Shown: piece by piece, positions 1 to 5,816 of the stretch
How positions within the stretch are numbered: position 1 is the stretch's first letter
How the letters are laid out: each line of letters starts with the position of its first letter
Assembly: GCA_937892635.1 (NCBI GenBank)
Contig: CALBKB010000133.1
Location: 1 to 11,097 of the forward strand
Length of the DNA: 11,097 bases
Source of the DNA: an uncultured Clostridia bacterium
GTDB lineage: Bacteria; Bacillota; Clostridia; Oscillospirales; UMGS1783
Direction: 5' to 3'
Translations under genes and position numbers: made by a program
Notes under the pieces: generated by a model
What the model saw: the letters and a program-made list of their open reading frames with translations, nothing else
Told to the model about the DNA's origin: nothing
The model's database searches: none

Positions 1-110
1 ATAACAGCATTTCCGAAAACTTTGGATTTAAACATTTGATCAACTACATCCGTATCGCTGAAAATCTGCCGAATAAAGCCGTTCCCAGCGATGAAGAAGT
101 GTGGGGTTAA
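1..110 (+). CDS. C-terminal end of a probable CoA-acylating aldehyde dehydrogenase (partial)
   Basis: An open frame enters from the left edge (codons in phase with base 3) and stops at TAA 108-110, giving about 35 residues. The tail contains NSISENFGFKHLINYIRIAE, which resembles the NSVSENVGPKHLIN segment near the end of the aldehyde dehydrogenase part of AdhE and related acylating aldehyde dehydrogenases. It ends in PSDEEVWG. Such enzymes interconvert an acyl-CoA and its aldehyde with NAD(P)H. The catalytic cysteine and cofactor domain are outside the window, so the call rests on this short tail and on the neighbours, which make and use acyl-CoA. The next gene starts six bases after the stop, so the two are very probably co-transcribed. 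Substrate unknown; a non-acylating member of the superfamily is not excluded. Confidence 0.6.
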   Translation, partial: NSISENFGFKHLINYIRIAENLPNKAVPSDEEVWG

Positions 111-116
111 CAAAAT

Positions 117-1274
117 ATGGATTTAATGGAATATAAGGCAAGAGAACTTTTTGAAGCAGCCGGCTTGCCTGTAAAAAAAGGAGTAACTTCTGATACTGTC
201 GACGGCTTACTCGCAGCGGTCAATAACAGTGATATTACATTTCCTCTTGTCTGTAAAGCTCAAGTGCAGATCGGCGGTCGTGGCAAGGCCGGTGGTATCA
301 AGGTTGCTAAAGATGTTGACGAGCTGCGTGAAGTAGCAGGTCAGATTCTGGGCATGGATATTCGCGGTCACATTGTTAAGAAATTGATGGCTGTTGAAAT
401 GGCCGATGTTGCCACCGAAATGTATGTATCCATTATGCTGGACCGCTTAACGAAGTGTCCTCTGATCATTTTCTCTCCTTGCGGCGGCATGGATATCGAG
501 GAAACATCTCGTACAAATCCCGAAATGATTTTTAAGATTCCCGTAAACCCTGTTGACGGTATTAACGATCAGATCACTTCTGATCTTGCTACAAAAGCAG
601 GACTTACCGGTGACACAGCGGCACAATTTGAACAGGCGCTTGTCAAACTGTATGATTTCTTTATGCAAGGCGATTGCATGCTGGCTGAAATTAACCCGAT
701 TGTCGTGGACAAATCCGGCAATATTATTGCACTTGACGGCAAAGTGTCGGTAGATGACAGCGCCGTTTATCGCCAGCCTGAGGTGGCTGCCTTTAAGGAG
801 GAAATGGCAAAAGACGAGCTTCATTACATTAAAGATGCTCGCGATATTAAAATGCTCTATATCCCCATTGACGAGGATGGCACCATTGCCGTTGCCTCTA
901 ACGGTTCGGGCATGCTCATGAGCTGTATGGACCGTATTGCTGACAAAAACATGAAAGTCGGTGTCGGCATGGATTTAGGCGGTGGTCCGACCCATGACCG
1001 CATTAAGCTGGCTGTACACTTGTTGCTGAGCAATCCTAAAATCAAGGGCTTGTTCATGAATATCTTTGGCGGCATCACACGTTGTGATGAAGTTGCAGAG
1101 GGTATTCGTTTAGCCAAAGAAGAGTTTGGCATCGATAAGCTGATTGTTGTTCGCTTTGAAGGAACCAATAAAGATAAGGGTCTGGAAATCCTAAGCAATA
1201 TTCCCAATGTCGTTTACGCCGACGGTCTGATTCAGGGTGTTGACGCGCTGGTCGAAAGGAGAGAACAACTGTGA
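117..1274 (+). CDS. sucC: ADP-forming acyl-CoA synthetase, beta subunit (succinyl-CoA synthetase family)
   Basis: 385 residues, the usual SucC length (about 390). The beta subunit carries the ATP-grasp nucleotide site and part of the acid site, and works with the alpha subunit encoded next: acid + CoA + ATP <-> acyl-CoA + ADP + phosphate. Visible motifs are the start MDLMEYKARELF (compare MNLHEYQAKQLF in E. coli), the ATP-grasp segment KAQVQIGGRGKAGG near residues 47-60, AEINPIVV followed by LDGKVSVDD in the metal-binding region, a glycine-rich DLGGGPTHDR and the acid/CoA-contacting NIFGGITRCDE. Start 117 fits the family N-terminus, although the ribosome site is weak (GTGGGG inside the preceding stop region), suggesting coupling to the gene upstream. 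The family fold is certain; succinate as substrate is not, because the context is not a citric acid cycle cluster and the partner subunit deviates from SucD. Confidence 0.93.
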   Translation: MDLMEYKARELFEAAGLPVKKGVTSDTVDGLLAAVNNSDITFPLVCKAQVQIGGRGKAGGIKVAKDVDELREVAGQILGMDIRGHIVKKLMAVEMADVATEMYVSIMLDRLTKCPLIIFSPCGGMDIEETSRTNPEMIFKIPVNPVDGINDQITSDLATKAGLTGDTAAQFEQALVKLYDFFMQGDCMLAEINPIVVDKSGNIIALDGKVSVDDSAVYRQPEVAAFKEEMAKDELHYIKDARDIKMLYIPIDEDGTIAVASNGSGMLMSCMDRIADKNMKVGVGMDLGGGPTHDRIKLAVHLLLSNPKIKGLFMNIFGGITRCDEVAEGIRLAKEEFGIDKLIVVRFEGTNKDKGLEILSNIPNVVYADGLIQGVDALVERREQL

Positions 1275-2152
1275 GCATTTTAATTGATGAAAATACCAGA
1301 TTAATCATTCAGGGGATTACAGGCCGTGAAGGCACCTTCCATTGCGAACAGATGCTTCAATATGGTACCAAGGTGGTTGCCGGTGTAACCCCCGGTAAAG
1401 GCGGACAAGAAGTCTTGGGCGTTCCCGTTTTCAATACCGTTCAGGAAGCCATGGATGCAACCGATGCCAATGCCACGGTCCTGTTTGTTCCTGCTAAATT
1501 TACCAAAGCCGGCTTATTAGAAGCTATTGACGCCAAGGTGCCTACCATCATTACCATTGCCGAGCATGTGCCTGTGCACGATATGATGGAGGTCTACCAC
1601 AAAGCACGTCGTGCTGGCGTCAAAGTCGTAGGCCCCAACTCCTTCGGCGTTATCTCTCCCGGCAAATCCAAAGCCGGTTTTATGGCTCATAGACTGTTCT
1701 TGCCCGGTCATGTAGGATTAATGTCGCGTAGCGCCACTAACTGCTATGAGACGGTTTTGATGCTTACTCAGGCCGGTATCGGTCAGAGCACCTGCGTCGG
1801 CGTCGGCGGTGATATGATTCCCGGGTCTACCTTTGTGGACGTGTTGCCCTTGTTTGAAGCCGATCCGGAAACCAAGTGCGTTATTATGATCGGTGAGATC
1901 GGCGGCAACGAAGAGGAGCTAGCTGCTGAATACATCAAAAACCACATGACCAAGCCTGTCGTTGCTTTGATTGCAGGCAAAAATGCCCCCAAGGGCAGAA
2001 GTATGGGTCATGCCGGCGCCATCGTTTCGGCTGACGGCACGGGTAGCGCAGAAAACAAAGAAAAGGTTCTGCGTGAAGCAGGCGTTCACATCGCCGAGAC
2101 CACTACGCATATCGTTGATATCGTAAAACAAGTTATGGAACAAAATAAATAA
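1271..2152 (+). CDS. sucD: ADP-forming acyl-CoA synthetase, alpha subunit (SucD-like, divergent substrate pocket)
   Basis: 293 residues, close to E. coli SucD (289). The alpha subunit binds CoA and carries the histidine that is transiently phosphorylated. The start is GTG, overlapping the stop of the beta subunit by four bases (GTGA), with AAAGGAG about ten bases upstream; MSILIDENTRLIIQGITG matches the SucD N-terminus. The CoA-binding Rossmann segment is near residues 10-50 (GVTPGKGG), GQSTCVGVGGD near 171-181, and GEIGGNEEE near 208-216. The phospho-histidine lies in GHAGAI (His247). Deviations from classical SucD: GPNCPGVITPG is GPNSFGVISPG (121-131) and SRSGTLTYE is SRSATNCYE (152-160). 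Both loops lie near the reactive phosphate/acid site, so chemistry should be intact while the acid may differ. Known relatives act on malate, citrate and, as I recall, sulfoacetate; which applies here cannot be read from sequence. Confidence 0.9.
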   Translation: MSILIDENTRLIIQGITGREGTFHCEQMLQYGTKVVAGVTPGKGGQEVLGVPVFNTVQEAMDATDANATVLFVPAKFTKAGLLEAIDAKVPTIITIAEHVPVHDMMEVYHKARRAGVKVVGPNSFGVISPGKSKAGFMAHRLFLPGHVGLMSRSATNCYETVLMLTQAGIGQSTCVGVGGDMIPGSTFVDVLPLFEADPETKCVIMIGEIGGNEEELAAEYIKNHMTKPVVALIAGKNAPKGRSMGHAGAIVSADGTGSAENKEKVLREAGVHIAETTTHIVDIVKQVMEQNK

Positions 2153-2155
2153 ATT

Positions 2156-2161
2156 GAGGTG
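2156..2161 (+). promoter_or_regulatory. Ribosome binding site of the E1 alpha gene
   Basis: GAGGTG ends five bases before the ATG at 2167, in the 14-base gap after the alpha subunit of the acyl-CoA synthetase. It confirms the start MTKKQYLDTLLMMYRIRAFE. No promoter or terminator is visible in the gap, so transcription continues from upstream. Confidence 0.6.
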
Positions 2162-2166
2162 CAATT

Positions 2167-3135
2167 ATGACGAAAAAGCAGTATCTTGACACCTTACTCA
2201 TGATGTATCGTATCCGTGCTTTTGAGTACAAGGCTGTCGAATTCTTTGAGACCAACGTTCTTCGTGGCTCCGTACATCTTTGCATCGGCGAGGAAGCTGC
2301 TCCTGCCACTATGGCCAACTTTATCACCGATGACGACTACATCACATCAACCCACCGCGGCCATGGTCACTGCATTGCCAAAGGTGCAGATCCAAAGTAT
2401 GCGCTGTGCGAGTTGATGGGCAAGCAGGACGGCTATTGCCAGGGGCGTAGCGGTTCGATGCACATTGCCGATTTTTCCAAGGGCAATCTTGGCGCAAATG
2501 CCATCGTAGGCGGCGGTTATCCGATTGCAACCGGTGCCGCCCTCGGTGTTAAAATGCAAAACCAAGATCGCGTCGTTGTTTGCTGGAGTGGCGATTCGGC
2601 CACCAATGAAGGCACCTTCCACGAAGCCCTTAACTTGGCGGCTATCTGGAAATTGCCGGTTATTTTCGTAGTAGAAAACAACCTCTACGGCATTTCTGTT
2701 CCTTCTTGGCAGAGCACCTCTGTCAAAGATATTTCTGTTCGCGGCGCTTCTTATAACATCCCCGGCATCACTGTTGACGGTAACGACGTTGTCGCTCTCG
2801 CAGAAGTGTTTGAAAAGGCCGTTAAAGATGTCCGTGCCGGTTCCGGTCCAATCCTGATTGAAACCAAGACCTACCGTCATCTCGGCCACTGGGTTGGTGA
2901 CCCGACTCCGTATCGTACCCGTGAAGAAGTTGAGGAATGGAAAAAGAAGGATCCCATCCCCAGACTGCGTGAATATCTGATGAAGGAGCACAAGGTATCG
3001 GTTAAAGAACTGGATGCCATTGCTGCTGCCGCACAGAAGGAGATCGACGAAGCTGCTGAATATGCTCTCTCTGCTGCAGAGCCCGATCCCGCAAAGGTTC
3101 TTGAAGATGTTTTCTATGAAGGGGGGAACAACTAA
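2167..3135 (+). CDS. acoA: 2-oxo-acid/acetoin dehydrogenase E1 component, alpha subunit (thiamine diphosphate dependent)
   Basis: 322 residues, the usual length for AcoA/PdhA-type E1alpha. Together with E1beta it decarboxylates a 2-oxo acid (or cleaves acetoin) and reductively acylates the lipoyl group of E2. Visible motifs are the entry residues YITSTHRGHGH (58-68), GRSGSMHIADFSKGNLGANAIVGGG (93-117, closest by eye to acetoin-type E1alpha), the thiamine diphosphate/Mg motif SGDSATNEG...ENN (Asp143, Asn172) and the loop RHLGHWVGDP (237-246) with the conserved GH. An oddity is Ser144, where the family normally has the second Gly of GDG. The gene overlaps E1beta by one base (TAATG). By sequence it is acetoin-like, but no acetoin regulator (AcoR) is present and the neighbours point to an acyl-CoA pathway, so the symbol marks the family, not a proven substrate. 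Confidence 0.88.
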   Translation: MTKKQYLDTLLMMYRIRAFEYKAVEFFETNVLRGSVHLCIGEEAAPATMANFITDDDYITSTHRGHGHCIAKGADPKYALCELMGKQDGYCQGRSGSMHIADFSKGNLGANAIVGGGYPIATGAALGVKMQNQDRVVVCWSGDSATNEGTFHEALNLAAIWKLPVIFVVENNLYGISVPSWQSTSVKDISVRGASYNIPGITVDGNDVVALAEVFEKAVKDVRAGSGPILIETKTYRHLGHWVGDPTPYRTREEVEEWKKKDPIPRLREYLMKEHKVSVKELDAIAAAAQKEIDEAAEYALSAAEPDPAKVLEDVFYEGGNN

Positions 3136-4115
3136 TGAGTATCAAGAGTTACGCTAACGCCGTAAGAGATACCATCGCTGCCGAAATGCGAAGAGATGAA
3201 AAAGTTTTTGTTATGGGCGAGGATATTGAAGTTCTTGGCGGTATCTTTGGTTGCACCAGAGGATTAGCCGATGAATTCGGTATCGATCGTGTCAGAAATA
3301 CCCCCATCAGCGAAGCCGGCTTTGTCGGTGCCGGACTCGGTGCCGCTTGTGTCGGTATGCGTCCGATCGTTGAATTGATGTATATGGACTTTTCTTTGGT
3401 TGCTGCCGATCAGATTATTAACCAAGTAGCCAAGACCCGTTATGTCTTTGGCGGCAAAGCTCGTATTCCTCTGGTAATCCGTGGTCAGCAGGGTGTAGGT
3501 CGCGGTAACGCGGCGACACACTCTCAGAGCATGGAAGCACTCTTTGTGCATTTCCCCGGTCTGAAGGTTGTTATGCCGTCCACACCCGATGATGTTGTCG
3601 GCCTACTCAGAACGGCAATTCGTGATGATAACCCCGTTATCTTTATTGAACATAAACAGCTCTATGTTCAAAAGGCAGAAGTAAACGACGATCCCGATTA
3701 TATGATTCCTTTCGGCAAGGCTAAAGTTGTCCGTGAAGGCAAAGACGTTACCGTGATTGGCACTCACACCTATGTTCAGAAGGCCGTTAACGTTGCCAAA
3801 GAGCTTGAAAAAGAGGGGATTAGCGTCGAAGTTATTGACCCGCGTACCATCGTTCCTCTTGATATGGAAACCATTGCTAACTCGGTAAAGAAGACGGGTC
3901 GCGCTGTCGTTGTCCATGAAGCTCATAAACGTTGTGGTATTGGCGCTGAAATCGGTTCTCAAATTTCTGAGAATTGCTTTAAATATCTCGACGCCCCTGT
4001 TGAGCGTCTTGGTGCCAAGGATTGCCCGCTGCCCTTCAATCTTGGCCTGGAAAATGCAGTTGTTCCGCAGGAAAAGGACATCTACGACGCCATCAAGAGA
4101 ACATTGTATAAATAA
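3135..4115 (+). CDS. acoB: 2-oxo-acid/acetoin dehydrogenase E1 component, beta subunit
   Basis: 326 residues, normal for E1beta. It forms the alpha2beta2 E1 with the preceding product and contributes the glutamate that activates thiamine diphosphate. Visible: GEDIEVLGGIFGCTRGL (28-44), TPISEAGFVGAGLGA (56-70) with the activating Glu60, the DQIINQVAK helix (92-100), IRGQQGVGRGNAATHSQS (115-132) with His129, FPGLKVVMPSTPDD (140-153) and IEHKQLY (171-177), a pattern typical of acetoin/pyruvate-type E1beta. The C-terminal transketolase domain follows, containing IDPRTIVPLD and VVHEAHKRCG. The ATG at 3135 shares its A with the stop of E1alpha, with a G-rich ribosome site at 3121-3126, so the two subunits are translationally coupled and probably made in equal amounts. 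No missing residues noted. Confidence 0.92.
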   Translation: MSIKSYANAVRDTIAAEMRRDEKVFVMGEDIEVLGGIFGCTRGLADEFGIDRVRNTPISEAGFVGAGLGAACVGMRPIVELMYMDFSLVAADQIINQVAKTRYVFGGKARIPLVIRGQQGVGRGNAATHSQSMEALFVHFPGLKVVMPSTPDDVVGLLRTAIRDDNPVIFIEHKQLYVQKAEVNDDPDYMIPFGKAKVVREGKDVTVIGTHTYVQKAVNVAKELEKEGISVEVIDPRTIVPLDMETIANSVKKTGRAVVVHEAHKRCGIGAEIGSQISENCFKYLDAPVERLGAKDCPLPFNLGLENAVVPQEKDIYDAIKRTLYK

Positions 4116-4121
4116 AGGAGG
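4115..4121 (+). promoter_or_regulatory. Strong ribosome binding site of the E2 gene
   Basis: AAAGGAGG, the best Shine-Dalgarno sequence in the window, overlaps the stop codon of E1beta and ends eight bases before the ATG at 4130. This supports high translation of E2, the core subunit needed in many copies per complex. Confidence 0.65.
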
Positions 4122-4129
4122 CAATCACT

Positions 4130-5752
4130 ATGGCATCCAATATAATTATGCCTAAGCAGGGTCTCCAAATGACCGAGGGTACCATTATTCAATGGCTCAA
4201 AAAAGAAGGAGAGTCGGTTAAGGAAGGCGAGCCTCTTTTTGTGATGGAAACGGATAAACTGACCATCACCATTGACTCTACCGCGACCGGTACCTTGCTG
4301 AAAATTGTTCGCGGTGAAGGCGATCTTGTGCCCATCACTGAAACGATTGCTATCATTGGGGAGCCCGGCGAAGCCATTGACACCACCCCCGCCACTGCTT
4401 GCAACAATGAACCACCGGCCATTGATCTGAGTAATATCAATGCGTCTATTATCATTATGCCCAAGCAAGGCTTACAGATGACCGAAGGCACCATTATTAA
4501 ATGGCTCAAAAAAGAAGGAGAGTCGGTCAAGGAAGGCGAGCCTCTCTTTGAAATGGAAACGGACAAGTTGACCATTTCTATTGACTCTACAGCCACAGGC
4601 ACCTTGCTCAAAATTGTTCGTGGCGAAGGCGAGGTTGTGCCTATTACCGAGACCATCGCTATCGTAGGCGAACCGGGCACCGACATTTCCGCGTTGTTGA
4701 CTCCCAAAACCGAGTCTGTGCCCGTTGTTGAGACTCCGGCTACCAAACCGGCATCTGCTGTACCGCAGACCGTTGTTACCCGCACGCCTGGCGAGCGAGT
4801 ATTTTCAACACCGCGTGCTCGCATGAGAGCACAAGAGAAAAACATGGATATCAACACGGTTACCGGGTCCGGCCCCGACGGTCTGATTATCGAACAAGAC
4901 GTTTTGTGCGCCAAGACGATAACGGCAAAGGCAACGCCCGTTGCTAAGGTAATCGCTGAGCAAAACAATGTTGATCTTTCCACGGTACAGGGAACCGGTG
5001 CTAACGGCAAAATTATGAAGTCGGATGTGTTGGATGTTCTGTCCAAATCTGCCTTTGTTCCCGCCGAGGCCCAAACACATAGCGAAACAGTTGTTCCCAT
5101 GACCGGTATGCGCAAAGCCATTGCTAACAACATGATGAAGAGTCTGACCACTATGGCGCAGGCCAATCATCGTATGAAGGTTGACATGAGCGAATCGGTG
5201 CGATTCCGCGCTAAACTCAAAGCGGCGGAAATCAAGGTTTCGTATACGGATATTCTTGTTAAGGCCGTATCTCATGCACTCATTAAATTCCCGATGCTTA
5301 ACGCTACCGTTCGCGACAACGATATTGTGTTGCGCAACTACGTTAATATGGGCATTGCCGTTGCTATTGACGGTGGACTGATCGTTCCTAATATCAAGGA
5401 TGCACAGTCCAAATCGGTTGTTGAAATTCATTCTCAAGTCGCAGAATTGGCCACCAAAGCCAAGGAAGGTAAGTTAACTCATGATGAGTATACCAGCGGC
5501 ACATTCACCATTACAAACCTTGGTATGTATGATGTAGATGAATTTACTGCCGTTATTAATCCGCCTGAAGTCGCTATTTTGGCAGTTGGTAAAATCACCG
5601 ACACGCCGGTAGTTGAAAACGGTGAGATTGTTGTCCGTCCTATCATGACACTGTCGTTAACCTATGATCACAGAATTATTGACGGTGCTCCTGCGGCTCA
5701 GTTCTTGCAGTATGTGAAAACTCTGCTTCAAAATCCGTATCTAATGATGTAA
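4130..5752 (+). CDS. acoC: Dihydrolipoamide acyltransferase (E2) with two lipoyl and two subunit-binding domains
   Basis: 540 residues. E2 transfers the acyl group from its lipoyl arm to CoA and forms the core of the complex. Order of domains: lipoyl 1 (about 3-80, lipoyl-lysine Lys43 in ETDKLT), a short linker rich in Thr/Pro/Asn (81-105), lipoyl 2 (about 106-183, Lys146), a Pro/Thr/Ala/Val linker (184-222), a first peripheral-subunit-binding domain (about 226-261), a second one (about 268-304, ending GTGANGKIMKSDVLDVL), then the catalytic domain (about 319-540) with the active-site motif DHRIIDG (His514, Asp518). All residues needed for acyl transfer are present. The two lipoyl domains are 70 of 76 residues identical. 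Two binding domains in one chain are unusual; most E2s have one. Acyl specificity cannot be read from the sequence. Confidence 0.93.
   Translation: MASNIIMPKQGLQMTEGTIIQWLKKEGESVKEGEPLFVMETDKLTITIDSTATGTLLKIVRGEGDLVPITETIAIIGEPGEAIDTTPATACNNEPPAIDLSNINASIIIMPKQGLQMTEGTIIKWLKKEGESVKEGEPLFEMETDKLTISIDSTATGTLLKIVRGEGEVVPITETIAIVGEPGTDISALLTPKTESVPVVETPATKPASAVPQTVVTRTPGERVFSTPRARMRAQEKNMDINTVTGSGPDGLIIEQDVLCAKTITAKATPVAKVIAEQNNVDLSTVQGTGANGKIMKSDVLDVLSKSAFVPAEAQTHSETVVPMTGMRKAIANNMMKSLTTMAQANHRMKVDMSESVRFRAKLKAAEIKVSYTDILVKAVSHALIKFPMLNATVRDNDIVLRNYVNMGIAVAIDGGLIVPNIKDAQSKSVVEIHSQVAELATKAKEGKLTHDEYTSGTFTITNLGMYDVDEFTAVINPPEVAILAVGKITDTPVVENGEIVVRPIMTLSLTYDHRIIDGAPAAQFLQYVKTLLQNPYLMM
4142..4369 (+). 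repeat. Lipoyl domain repeat, copy 1
   Basis: First of two direct repeats within the E2 gene, encoding residues 5-80. Copy 2 lies 309 bases downstream. The encoded copies differ at six of 76 positions (Q21K, V38E, T47S, D65E, L66V, I76V). DNA identity is highest around 4181-4250, where 28 bases (4191-4218) are identical without a break. Confidence 0.9.
4451..4678 (+). repeat. Lipoyl domain repeat, copy 2
   Basis: Second direct repeat within the E2 gene, encoding residues 108-183 with lipoyl-lysine Lys146. Synonymous differences from copy 1 are common toward both ends but scarce in 4490-4560, which fits duplication followed by partial gene conversion. Confidence 0.9.
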
Positions 5753-5759
5753 TATCAGT

Positions 5760-5787
5760 TGGGCGTGTGATAACCATCACACGCCCA
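5760..5787 (+). other. Strong intra-operon RNA hairpin between the E2 and E3 genes
   Basis: A perfect inverted repeat: TGGGCGTGTGAT (5760-5771), loop AACC (5772-5775), ATCACACGCCCA (5776-5787), giving a 12-base-pair stem that starts eight bases after the E2 stop. No T-tract follows on either strand (ATACAAACTC downstream on +), so it is not a classical intrinsic terminator. It more likely protects the upstream mRNA from 3' decay, marks a processing site, or partly attenuates transcription into E3 and the LarA-like gene. A dyad binding site for a protein on DNA is a weaker alternative. Confidence 0.7.
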
Positions 5788-5803
5788 TACAAACTCAACA
5801 AAT

Positions 5804-5809
5804 GAGGAG
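5804..5809 (+). promoter_or_regulatory. Ribosome binding site that decides the E3 start
   Basis: GAGGAG lies seven bases before the ATG at 5817. An in-frame ATG at 5802 overlaps this site and would add MRSIK ahead of the normal lipoamide dehydrogenase N-terminus; it has no ribosome site of its own, so 5817 is preferred. Confidence 0.75.
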
Positions 5810-5816
5810 TATAAAA

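Noticed and set aside
2347..2991. Minus-strand open frame of 214 codons opposite E1 alpha
   Set aside because: Antisense shadow of a conserved enzyme gene, with no family resemblance.
4189..5166. Long open frame of 325 codons on the minus strand opposite the E2 gene
   Set aside because: It is antisense to a well-supported gene, its translation is low-complexity (Ser/Val/Thr/Pro rich) and mirrors the codon pattern of E2, and it has no recognisable motif.
4805..5437. Minus-strand open frame of 210 codons opposite the E2 gene
   Set aside because: Shadow frame over the binding and catalytic domains of E2; no motif and no independent support.
5760..5787. Hairpin after E2 as a rho-independent terminator ending the operon
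   Set aside because: No T-tract follows on either strand and the E3 and LarA-like genes continue in the same direction with close spacing; recorded as an RNA hairpin instead.
5802..5816. Upstream ATG extending E3 by five residues
   Set aside because: The ATG overlaps the GAGGAG ribosome site of the better start at 5817, and the extra residues do not match lipoamide dehydrogenase N-termini.
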